Origin: an uncultured Eubacteriales bacterium
GTDB lineage: Bacteria; Bacillota_A; Clostridia; Oscillospirales; Oscillospiraceae
DNA length: 6,111 nt
Direction: 5' to 3'
Assembly (NCBI GenBank): GCA_900556015.1
Contig: USNH01000060.1
Coordinates: 1-6,111, forward strand
The translations under genes were made by a program, and so were the position numbers. Below are positions 1 through 5,335 of this stretch, piece by piece. Position 1 is the stretch's first letter; every line of letters starts with the position of its first letter. Below the pieces are notes generated by a model. It was not told the origin of the DNA. It made no database searches and saw nothing but the letters and a program-made list of their open reading frames with translations.

Positions 1-29
1 TATCGTTCAGGATAGACTCTGCTGATTAG

Positions 30-115
30 CGGAGAGGATGGGATTCGAACCCATGTGCGATTGCTCGCAAACTGATTTCGAGTCAGCCCCGTTATGACCA
101 CTTCGATACCGCTGC
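30..115 (-). tRNA. tRNA-Ser, anticodon CGA (reads UCG)
   Basis: Read on the minus strand this folds as a class II tRNA of 86 nt. The anticodon is at 78-80 (CGA) in the 7-base loop CTCGAAA, closed by the stem GCTGA/TCAGT. The long variable arm typical of serine tRNAs has a 5-bp stem (56-60 with 65-69). The T arm has a perfect stem at 38-42 with 50-54 around the loop TTCGAAT. The discriminator is G and CCA is not encoded. The acceptor stem is imperfect: 5' GCAGCGG faces 3' CCTCTCC, leaving C-C and C-T mismatches at pairs 2-71 and 5-68, where GGAGAGG would pair fully. It may be a functional variant, a decaying copy or a sequence error. It has its own promoter and diverges from obg. Confidence 0.93.
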
Positions 116-125
116 ATGCCTGCGT

Positions 126-154
126 ATCATACCACACTTTTTGACTTGGTGCAA
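126..154 (-). promoter_or_regulatory. Sigma-A-type promoter of the tRNA-Ser gene
   Basis: On the minus strand, a -35 box TTGCAC (149-154) and a -10 box TATGAT (126-131) are separated by exactly 17 bases. Transcription would start near 119, about four bases before the mature tRNA 5' end at 115. Such a short leader is plausible for a tRNA. The boxes and spacing are seen directly; activity is inferred. Confidence 0.7.
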
Positions 155-163
155 CACCCGGGA

Positions 164-218
164 CGCAATTCTCCCGCAATTCTTCCGCAGAGGGGCATCA
201 TTCTTCTGTGCGGGAGGA
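164..218. repeat. 11-base tandem repeat and inverted repeat between the tRNA and obg promoters
   Basis: The 11-base unit CGCAATTCTCC (164-174) is followed directly by CGCAATTCTTC (175-185) and a partial third copy CGCAG (186-190). Overlapping it, CTCCCGCA (171-178) is inverted as TGCGGGAG (209-216). The arm extends to 10 pairs with one G-T pair (169-178 with 209-218) around a 30-base loop. The elements lie between two divergent promoters, so a regulator site or leftover repeat expansion is possible. No function is shown. Confidence 0.45.
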
Positions 219-235
219 AGGTGCGGCGGTTTCTG

Positions 236-264
236 TTGACGTTTTGCCGTTTTTCGGGTAGAAT
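236..264 (+). promoter_or_regulatory. Sigma-A-type promoter of obg
   Basis: The -35 box TTGACG (236-241) and -10 box TAGAAT (259-264) each match consensus at five of six positions and are 17 bases apart. The expected start is near 271, giving a leader of about 45 bases before the obg ATG at 316. The ribosome site GAGG (304-307) lies 8 bases before that ATG. obg therefore appears to have its own promoter here, separate from the ribosomal protein genes it often follows in Firmicutes. Confidence 0.75.
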
Positions 265-315
265 ACTCTAAACTGGAGTAATAGGTTAGTTTTCAGATAC
301 AGCGAGGTAAACGGT

Positions 316-1596
316 ATGGCAAACGGATTTATCGACAAGGCGCGGATCACCGTGCGGGCCGGCAACGGCGGCAACGGCGCGGTGGCGTTCCATCGGGAGA
401 AATACATCGCAGCGGGCGGCCCGGACGGCGGCGACGGCGGCAACGGCGGCTCGATCATCCTGAAGGTGGACGACAATATGTCCACGCTGATGGATTTCCG
501 CTACAAGCGCAAGTATGTGGCCGGCAACGGCGTGGACGGACAGGGCGGGCGCAAGACCGGCAAGGACGGTGAGAGCCTGACCATCCGCGTGCCCCGGGGC
601 ACGCTGGTGCGGGACGCGGAGAGCGGCGACATCATCAAGGATATGTCCGACGATGCGCCCTACGTGCTGTGCAAGGGCGGACGGGGCGGCTGGGGCAACC
701 AGCACTTTGCCACGCCCACCCGTCAGGTGCCCCGCTTCGCCAAGGCGGGGCTGCCCGGCGAGAGCCACGACGTGGTGCTGGAGCTGAAGCTGCTGGCGGA
801 CGTGGGGCTGGTGGGCTTTCCCAACGTGGGCAAGAGCACGCTGCTGAGTGTGGTGAGCAAGGCCCATCCCAAGATCGCCAACTACCACTTCACCACGCTG
901 TACCCCAACCTGGGCGTGGTGTACGTGGACGAGGGCGTGAGCTTCGTCATGGCGGACATCCCCGGTATCATCGAGGGCGCAAGCGAAGGCGCGGGGCTGG
1001 GTCACGACTTCCTGCGGCACATCGACCGCTGCCGTCTGCTGGTGCATCTGGTGGACGTTTCCGGCAGCGAGGGCCGCGACCCCATCGCGGATTTTGACGC
1101 CATCAACGGCGAACTGAAGGAATACAGCCCGGAGCTGGCCACCCGGCCTCAGATCGTGGTGGGCAACAAGACGGATCTTGTGGCGGACACGGAGCAGATC
1201 GAGGCGCTGCGCGCCCATGTGGAATCGCTGGGGTATGAGTTTTTCGCCATGTCCGCCGCCACCCATCAGGGCACGCGGGAGCTGGTGCAGCGCATCGGGC
1301 AGCGGCTCAGTGAGCTGCCGCCGGTGACGGTGTACGAGCCGGAGTACGTGCCGAAAATGCCGGAGGTGGACACCTCCGATCCGCTGCACATCGAGCGGGA
1401 GGACAACACCTGGCTGGTGGAAGGGCCGTGGCTGCAGCGGCTCATGGGCAACATCAACTTCTCCGACTACGAGAGCCGGATGTATTTCGACAAGATGCTG
1501 CGGCAGAGCGGTCTGTTCGACCGGCTGGAGGAAATGGGCATCCAGGACGGCGACATCGTGAGTATGTACGACCTGGAGTTTGAGTATCAGAGATGA
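316..1596 (+). CDS. obg: Obg/CgtA GTPase, 50S ribosome assembly and stress response
   Basis: Obg is an essential cytoplasmic P-loop GTPase that binds the pre-50S ribosomal subunit and links its assembly to guanine nucleotide and stress status. All three family domains are visible. The glycine-rich Obg fold is residues 1-159, with many GG and GNGG turns. The G domain has G1 GFPNVGKST (167-175), switch I with TT at 193-194, G3 DIPG (214-217), G4 NKTD (284-287) and G5 SA (313-314). A C-terminal OCT-type domain follows (about 350-426, ending DLEFEYQR). Its 426 residues match the usual length for Firmicutes Obg proteins that carry an OCT domain. The ATG at 316 is supported by GAGG 8 bases upstream and by the conserved start FIDKARITVRAGNGG. 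It is monocistronic here, with its own promoter and terminator. Confidence 0.98.
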   Translation: MANGFIDKARITVRAGNGGNGAVAFHREKYIAAGGPDGGDGGNGGSIILKVDDNMSTLMDFRYKRKYVAGNGVDGQGGRKTGKDGESLTIRVPRGTLVRDAESGDIIKDMSDDAPYVLCKGGRGGWGNQHFATPTRQVPRFAKAGLPGESHDVVLELKLLADVGLVGFPNVGKSTLLSVVSKAHPKIANYHFTTLYPNLGVVYVDEGVSFVMADIPGIIEGASEGAGLGHDFLRHIDRCRLLVHLVDVSGSEGRDPIADFDAINGELKEYSPELATRPQIVVGNKTDLVADTEQIEALRAHVESLGYEFFAMSAATHQGTRELVQRIGQRLSELPPVTVYEPEYVPKMPEVDTSDPLHIEREDNTWLVEGPWLQRLMGNINFSDYESRMYFDKMLRQSGLFDRLEEMGIQDGDIVSMYDLEFEYQR

Positions 1597-1603
1597 TATA
1601 GGG

Positions 1604-1631
1604 AAAGCACCGCCGGAAGGCGGTGCTTTTT
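1604..1631 (+). terminator. Intrinsic terminator of obg, possibly bidirectional
   Basis: A perfect 9-bp stem, AGCACCGCC (1606-1614) with GGCGGTGCT (1619-1627), closes on the tetraloop GGAA and runs into T5 (1627-1631). It begins just after the obg stop and ends 5 bases before the stop of the convergent XRE gene. On the minus strand the T tract is only TTT, so it would be weaker for that gene. Confidence 0.92.
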
Positions 1632-1635
1632 GCTG

Positions 1636-1854
1636 TTATTTGACACGGGGATAGGGCTTCTTTTCATCGGTCAGCCCGGCCAGGTAGTCCATGCTCGTGT
1701 TCAGCGCCAGGGCCACGCGGCGGCACTGCTCAAAGCTCAGATACCGCTCGCCGCGCTCGATCTTGGAGTAGGCGCTCTGATCTATGCCAGTGAGCATCTG
1801 CATTTTCACTTGTGTGTAGCCGCGCTCCTTTCGGAGCTGCCGCAGTCGATTCAT
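1636..1854 (-). CDS. Small XRE-family helix-turn-helix regulator
   Basis: A compact Cro/C1-type DNA-binding protein, all HTH_3 domain. From the N-terminus it reads NRLRQLRKERGYTQ, then a recognition-helix region with the typical SAYSKIERGER pattern, then SFEQCRRVALALNTSMDYLAGLTD, which is the classic end of the fold. No second domain is present, so it is probably a simple dimeric repressor. Three start codons are possible: GTG 1863, ATG 1860 and ATG 1854. I prefer 1854 (72 aa) because GGTGAT (1859-1864), matching the end of the Shine-Dalgarno consensus, sits 4 bases upstream; the longer form would be 75 aa. It diverges from the 54-codon ORF at 1939 and may repress itself and that gene through the repeats between them. 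Its real targets are unknown. Confidence 0.88.
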   Translation of the reverse strand: MNRLRQLRKERGYTQVKMQMLTGIDQSAYSKIERGERYLSFEQCRRVALALNTSMDYLAGLTDEKKPYPRVK

Positions 1855-1865
1855 ATACATCACCG

Positions 1866-1918
1866 ACTATATTATGCCGAAATGCCCTATTAATTTTAGG
1901 ACTAAATTGCCCTATAAT
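1866..1918. promoter_or_regulatory. Divergent promoter/operator region with direct and inverted repeats
   Basis: This AT-rich stretch separates the XRE gene from the 54-codon ORF. TGCCCTAT occurs twice in the same orientation, at 1883-1890 and 1908-1915. The inverted repeat TTTAG-GA-CTAAA (1895-1906) lies between them. The plus-strand -10 box TATAAT (1913-1918) is a perfect match and overlaps the second copy; a weak -35 (TTAATT, 1890-1895) is 17 bases upstream. On the minus strand a -10-like TATAGT (1866-1871) has TTAATA (1888-1893) 16 bases upstream. The arrangement suits an autoregulatory XRE operator. Binding is inferred. Confidence 0.55.
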
Positions 1919-1938
1919 TACGTAAAGAGGTGATTTTG

Positions 1939-2103
1939 ATGGCGGATCGACAGACATATCGGGAGATGTATCGAGTCATGGCACAGGTCGTTGAGAACGC
2001 TGTGCGCATATTGATAGACGCACAGCAAAAGTGCGAAGAGCTGTATATTTCGGATGAGGATGATGCGGCTGATCCGGAGGAGCTTCCGCCGCAGTGGCGG
2101 TAG
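1939..2103 (+). CDS. Small acidic protein of unknown function, 54 aa, divergent from the XRE gene
   Basis: A short ORF with strong translation signals: AAAGAGGTGA at 1924-1933, ATG at 1939 and a perfect TATAAT box at 1913-1918. The 54-residue product begins MADRQTYREMYRVMAQVVENAVRI's first half as an amphipathic helix, continues with a helical AQQKCEELYIS segment, and ends in an acidic, proline-containing tail (DEDDAADPEELPPQWR). There is no signal peptide or membrane segment. I do not recognise a named family. I have an unverified impression that similar small helical proteins ending in AQQ.CEELYI sit beside XRE regulators in other Clostridia. It could be the regulator's target or partner. 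The tail is odd, but the promoter, ribosome site and ORF fit together well. Confidence 0.7.
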   Translation: MADRQTYREMYRVMAQVVENAVRILIDAQQKCEELYISDEDDAADPEELPPQWR

Positions 2104-2114
2104 ACAGCGCGTAG

Positions 2115-2135
2115 GGGCGGGGCACTGCCCCGCCC
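2115..2135. repeat. GC-rich REP-like palindrome
   Basis: GGGCGGGGC (2115-2123) pairs perfectly with GCCCCGCCC (2127-2135) around the loop ACT, within the wider string GTAGGGGCGGGGC. No T tract follows, so it is a poor intrinsic terminator. I recall short palindromes beginning GTAGGGGCGG as common interspersed elements in Oscillospirales intergenic DNA; that comes from memory and no other copy lies in this window. It sits 11 bases after the stop of the 54-codon ORF and may act as a transcript-end stabiliser. Confidence 0.6.
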
Positions 2136-2150
2136 ACGGAAGAAGCGAAA

Positions 2151-2176
2151 GCGTATTCGCGCCCCTTAAAATACGC
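2151..2176 (-). terminator. Possible weak terminator at the end of the 59-aa ORF
   Basis: GCGTATT (2151-2157) is inverted as AATACGC (2170-2176), with a 12-base loop that includes the stop codon of the minus-strand ORF. On the minus strand it is followed by TTTCGCTTCTT, a poor T tract. It could end or stabilise the minus-strand transcript, but it is weak. Confidence 0.3.
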
Positions 2177-2345
2177 CGGGTCTGCGCTGGATCTGCTCGT
2201 CCGCGGCGGCCTGCCGCAGTTGGGTCAGGCTGCGAATGTCCGTGCGCTGCCACAGGGACGTCTGCATCTCCGGGGACAGGGAGTAGAAGTAGTTGTACGC
2301 GCCGGCCTCGTTGTTCAAAAGGTCGGTCAAAGTCTCATACTGCAT
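2166..2345 (-). CDS. Small conserved-looking protein, 59 aa, unknown function
   Basis: The start at 2345 (MQYETLTDLL) is chosen over the longer reading from 2399 because GGAGGTG (2352-2358) lies 6 bases upstream of it. The 59-residue product has a mainly helical pattern: TLTDLLNNEAGAYNYFYSLSPEMQTSLWQR, then a second helix SLTQLRQAAADEQ. It has no signal peptide, membrane segment or cysteines. I cannot assign a named family, although short proteins with an LLN..A..YFYSLSPE-type core seem familiar from Clostridia (unverified). It lies downstream of the DUF2156-GNAT gene, separated by a terminator-like hairpin that contains its own ribosome site. It could therefore be expressed by readthrough, from a promoter inside the end of that gene, or only under special conditions. 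Confidence 0.65.
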   Translation of the reverse strand: MQYETLTDLLNNEAGAYNYFYSLSPEMQTSLWQRTDIRSLTQLRQAAADEQIQRRPGVF

Positions 2346-2380
2346 AAAAAACACCTCCGCGCCTAGTGTGCGCGGAGGTG
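2346..2380 (-). terminator. Terminator hairpin overlapping the ribosome site of the next gene
   Basis: On the minus strand CACCTCCGCGC (2370-2380) pairs perfectly over 11 bp with GCGCGGAGGTG (2352-2362) around a 7-base loop, followed at once by T6 (2346-2351). This is a textbook intrinsic terminator for the DUF2156-GNAT gene, whose stop is 15 bases upstream. The 3' arm also contains the Shine-Dalgarno sequence GGAGGTG of the 59-aa ORF, and the T tract ends exactly at that ORF's ATG. The hairpin would both end transcription and hide the ribosome site. Structure is seen directly; regulation is inferred. Confidence 0.88.
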
Positions 2381-2395
2381 TGAGCTTTATGCCCG

Positions 2396-3796
2396 TCAAA
2401 CGGTTTTTTCAAAATAGAAGTACGTCTCGTCCTCGCCGCTGGGCCGCATGGAAGCGGACAGCATACGGTGGGACGCCTCGTTCTCCTTGAAGCATTTGGC
2501 CACCACGCGGGTCAGCCCCAGGTGATACAGCGCCCATTCGGCGGCGGCGGCAAACGCCTCCGTGCCGTAGCCGTGGCCGGCGTAGGCCGGGGCGATGCGG
2601 CAGCCCTGCTCAAAGCCGCCCCGGAAATCTGGGTTATACAGCACCACCTCGCCGATGAGCTTGCCCTTCAGCCGGACGGCGAAGTTCACGGCCCGGCGGG
2701 CGGCGAAGTCCGCCTTGGCCACGGAGAGGAAGTAATCGTCAGTCAGGAGCGCGTCGCCCAGGTCGGCGCGGTAGTCGTAGCCCCACCAGCGGTTGCGGTC
2801 ATCGTCCAGGCACAGGGCGTTGTAATCGTCCCGGTCGGCGGGGCGCAGGGGGGTGAGGGTCAGGCGCTCCGATTTGACGGTGGGGATGCGGGTCAGGCTG
2901 TCCAGCTCCGTGCCCACGTCGATGCGTACCTTGCCGCCCAGCTCCTGTGGCAGGTATTGCAGCTTGGACATACGCAGTCCCTTGTCCCGTGCGTCGTCCT
3001 CCCGGTTGCACCACAGGCAGTCCTTCCCGTAATAGGCGGCGAAGGACTGCACTAGCGCGGGGTACGCCCCGGCGTGGGAGTAGAGGGCCTTTTCGATGTG
3101 ATCTACCAGCGTCGGGCCGCAGCGCTCCGCCAGGCAGACCGCCACCAGCCGCCCCTCGGCCAGCATACCGCCGGCGCAGAACCAGCCGGTACGCAGCAGG
3201 GAGAACATCTCCTTTGCCAGCTCCAGCTCCTTCACCGCCAGCGGGCCGGTCTTGTGGAACTCCGCCTCGTAGTCCGTCCAAAAGGCGGCCAGCCGCGAGT
3301 CGTCCGGGTCGGTGAGGGGGATGAAGGCCGCGTCGGGATAGTCCCGGCGGAATTTATTGATGTGGTTGCGCTGGCCGCTGTAACGCCGCCCGGCGAAGCT
3401 GGCCAGCTCCTCCGTGTGGTAGAGGTAGTCCTTCCACCCCCGCTCGTTGGTGACACGGAAGCGGGGATAGCGCAAGCACAGGCCGGGGAGCTTGTCCTCC
3501 GGCACAACGGACAGGCTCAGGGGCAGCCCCTTGGCGGCGCAGTAGCCCTCGATGGCCGTCAGCGCCGCGTCCGTGTCTCCCTCCGGGCCGGGGATGGGAT
3601 AGTCAAACACCGTGTCGCCGTCGATGACGTTGCGGATGATCAGGCAGCCCGCCGCCTCATCGAAGGCGGGGTGCAGGTGGCCGCGCCACATGAGCTTCAC
3701 GCCCAGGGAGTATTCGCACAGGCGGTAGTCGCAGCGCTCATAGTACGGGCGCAGGTGCGCGCCGTGTTCGGCAGTCAGTTCTTGAAATTGCAGCAT
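2396..3796 (-). CDS. DUF2156 (phosphatidylglycerol lysyltransferase C-terminal-like) fused to a GNAT acetyltransferase
   Basis: The 466-residue protein has two acyl-transfer folds. Residues 1 to about 300 form a DUF2156/LPG_synthase_C-type domain (double GNAT-like fold), shown by GRRYSGQRNHINKFRRDYP (136-154) and by WCNREDDARDKGLRMSK (262-278). Residues from about 305 to 466 form an Acetyltransf_3 (RimJ/RimL-like) GNAT domain. It opens SERLTLTPLRPAD and has the acetyl-CoA loop YAGHGYGTEA (405-414) and the NEAS segment (439-442). It has no membrane segments, so unlike MprF it should be cytosolic. Acetyl-CoA is the expected donor for the C-terminal half; the acceptor and the N-terminal donor are unknown. 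The start at 3796 is backed by GAGGT (3801-3805) overlapping the LysR stop, so the two genes probably share a transcript. A terminator follows. Confidence 0.9.
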   Translation of the reverse strand: MLQFQELTAEHGAHLRPYYERCDYRLCEYSLGVKLMWRGHLHPAFDEAAGCLIIRNVIDGDTVFDYPIPGPEGDTDAALTAIEGYCAAKGLPLSLSVVPEDKLPGLCLRYPRFRVTNERGWKDYLYHTEELASFAGRRYSGQRNHINKFRRDYPDAAFIPLTDPDDSRLAAFWTDYEAEFHKTGPLAVKELELAKEMFSLLRTGWFCAGGMLAEGRLVAVCLAERCGPTLVDHIEKALYSHAGAYPALVQSFAAYYGKDCLWCNREDDARDKGLRMSKLQYLPQELGGKVRIDVGTELDSLTRIPTVKSERLTLTPLRPADRDDYNALCLDDDRNRWWGYDYRADLGDALLTDDYFLSVAKADFAARRAVNFAVRLKGKLIGEVVLYNPDFRGGFEQGCRIAPAYAGHGYGTEAFAAAAEWALYHLGLTRVVAKCFKENEASHRMLSASMRPSGEDETYFYFEKTV

Positions 3797-3803
3797 AGTG
3801 ACC

Positions 3804-4664
3804 TCACATTTTTTCTATCATGTCACGGGACTGGGTGATGAATTTCCGGGCGATGGGCCGCAGCTCCCTGTGGGGTCGGGCGGCGATGCCCAATTCCCGG
3901 ACGGCCCGGGGCAGCAGCGGCAGGGCGCGGACGCTGTCCTGCCGTCCCCGCAGCACCAGCCGGGACAGGACGCTGACGCCCAGCCCGTGCTCCACCATGG
4001 AGATGACGGCGCTGTCCGACACCTGGGTGGTGCGGATCAGGGGCGTGACGCCGTGCTCGTTCAGCACCCGAAGGATGTCCTTGTCGAAGCCCATGGAGGG
4101 CATGAGGAACTCCTGCCCGTTGAAGAACTCCACGGGAAAGGCGTCGCCGCCGTCGGGATAGTCCGGCGGCAGGATGGCCAGCAGCTCGTCGTCCCGCAGG
4201 GGCGTCCATTCCAGCGCGCCGTACTCCTGCCGGCTGGCGAAGCACATATCCACCCGGTCCTCCAGCACCCAGCGGTACACCTCGTCCACGCTGCCCATCT
4301 GGATGTCCACGGTCACGTCCGGGTGCTCCCGGCGGAACTGCTGGATCACCTCCGGCAGCCAGTGGCGGGCGATGGACTCGTAGGCCGCCACCCGGACGCT
4401 GTCCTCCTTGTGGGAGTTGATAAGGGCGATCTCCCGCTCCAGGGCGGCGCTGCCGGCGAGGCAGTCCTGCACCAGCGGGAAAATGCGCTGCCCCGCCGGA
4501 GTCAGCTGTACGCCGGAGCGGCCTCGCACCAAAACGGTGAAGCCGATGTCCTTTTCCAGGCTGTTCATCATGTGGGTCAGGCCGGATTGGGTATAGCCCA
4601 GCTGCTCCGCCGCCCGGGTGAAGCTGCCCTGATCCACCGCCGCGGCCAGCGCTGCCGTTACCAT
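3804..4664 (-). CDS. LysR-family transcriptional regulator, with a probably altered N-terminus
   Basis: LysR-type activator/repressor of 286 residues. The winged HTH has the family hallmark GSFTRAAEQLGYTQSGLTHMMNSLEKDIG (13-41), followed by VRGRSGVQLTPAG. The substrate-binding effector domain runs from about residue 88 (EDSVRVAAYESIARHWLPEVIQQF) to the end, with the usual HGLGVSVLSRL segment. The effector is unknown. The first helix is short: GSF begins at residue 13 instead of about 15-16, and the opening MVTAA lacks the usual hydrophobic leucine. An in-frame TAA lies 7 codons upstream and there is no ribosome site. The true first codons therefore seem lost at a junction near 4655. The gene ends at the ribosome site of the DUF2156-GNAT gene, 7 bases apart, which suggests an operon. 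Confidence 0.88.
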   Translation of the reverse strand: MVTAALAAAVDQGSFTRAAEQLGYTQSGLTHMMNSLEKDIGFTVLVRGRSGVQLTPAGQRIFPLVQDCLAGSAALEREIALINSHKEDSVRVAAYESIARHWLPEVIQQFRREHPDVTVDIQMGSVDEVYRWVLEDRVDMCFASRQEYGALEWTPLRDDELLAILPPDYPDGGDAFPVEFFNGQEFLMPSMGFDKDILRVLNEHGVTPLIRTTQVSDSAVISMVEHGLGVSVLSRLVLRGRQDSVRALPLLPRAVRELGIAARPHRELRPIARKFITQSRDMIEKM

Positions 4665-5259
4665 GAAGCCTATTAGGGCCGCTTACAGCTTCAATGGCAC
4701 CCACTCCGATACCTACTATGATGAAACCGCCATCGGCTATGGCATCGATTTCTTCGATATCACTCTGCGCGGCGGCGTTGCCACCATCGCTCCCACCGAG
4801 CAGGTCTGGCACGGCCGTGCCGCCTGCGGCCTCATCGGCCTGACGCCCGGCGAGGTGCCGACGCTTGCCGCCGCCATCCGGCGCGGCCTGTGCCCGGACA
4901 GCGCGGAAAAGCTGACAATCTTCGGCGATCCTGCGGCCTTCACGGTGCCGGATTATAAGACCGTTCCCTCGCAGGCAAGCGTCTTTTTCCGCAGCGGCGG
5001 AAAGGGGCCGTTTTCCAGACTTGCCGACAGCGTGAAGCTCCATATGTTCACGCCCCTTCCGAAGCTGCGCGCGAAGGACTGCATCGGCTGCAAAAAATGC
5101 GCGAATATCTGCCCGGCAAAGGCCATCACGATGAAACGCGGCAAGCCGCGCATCGACCGAAAGGCCTGCATCCACTGCTTCTGCTGTCAGGAATTCTGCC
5201 CGAAGGGCGCGATGGTGGTCGGAAGGACCGCGCTGGCAAAGCTGCTGGAAAAGGGCTGA
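4663..5259 (+). pseudogene. C-terminal half of a DUF362 protein with two [4Fe-4S] ferredoxin motifs, fused to an unassigned N-terminal segment
   Basis: The reading frame gives 198 residues against roughly 370 for full DUF362 proteins. Residues 52-107 (RAACGLIGLTPGEVPTLAAA, then IFGDP and VPDYK) match the end of the DUF362 domain. Two ferredoxin motifs follow: C140, C143, C146, C150-P, and C169, C172, C175, C179-P, each able to bind one [4Fe-4S] cluster. Residues 1-51 (YSFNGTHSD to APTEQVWHG) do not look like DUF362 and I cannot assign them. They join at the perfect palindrome 4808-4821. No ribosome site precedes the ATG at 4663, which overlaps the LysR start codon on the other strand. I read it as a truncated, chimeric gene; a short functional ferredoxin is possible but less likely. 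yqzL starts 76 bases later. Confidence 0.75.
4808..4821. repeat. Perfect 14-base palindrome at the DUF362 junction
   Basis: GGCACGGCCGTGCC reads the same on both strands. It falls exactly where the unassigned N-terminal segment gives way to recognisable DUF362 sequence (RAACGLIGL). In GC-rich DNA such a palindrome may be chance, but its place at a suspected break is notable. Confidence 0.6.
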
Positions 5260-5335
5260 GCGGCACACTGCCAGAAATCCCCGGCATAGCGCCCGCCGGT
5301 TCGGCTTATCCTAACAGAAAAAGGAGGCCGGGCCG

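Noticed and set aside
21..30. GCTGATTAGC near-palindrome after the tRNA as a terminator
   Set aside because: The stem is too short and no T tract follows on the minus strand. The real terminator may lie outside the window.
355..450. Repeated GGCAACGGCGGC-like units that look like a microsatellite
   Set aside because: They encode the glycine-rich Obg fold, which is conserved at protein level, so no separate repeat element is needed.
286..1389. 367-codon open frame on the minus strand across obg
   Set aside because: It lies wholly antisense to a certain obg gene, is rich in His, Ala, Val and Gln as expected of a GC-rich shadow, and has no recognisable domain.
1636..2103. XRE gene plus 54-codon ORF as a toxin-antitoxin pair
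   Set aside because: The genes diverge instead of forming an operon, and the small protein shows no toxin family motif. A regulator-target pair fits better.
2386..2412. Minus-strand promoter (TTGAAA 2407-2412, CATAAA 2386-2391) for the 59-aa ORF
   Set aside because: The spacing is only 15 bases and the -10 match is modest. Too weak to list, although it would explain expression past the hairpin.
3074..4676. Two long plus-strand open frames (3074-3838 and 3798-4676)
   Set aside because: Both are antisense to the DUF2156-GNAT and LysR genes, with shadow-like composition and no motifs.
3823..5268. 481-codon minus-strand open frame spanning the LysR gene and the DUF362 region
   Set aside because: It is out of frame with LysR and antisense to the ferredoxin motifs. 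Its composition is Gly, Ala, Arg and Pro rich. It is long only because stop codons are rare in GC-rich DNA.
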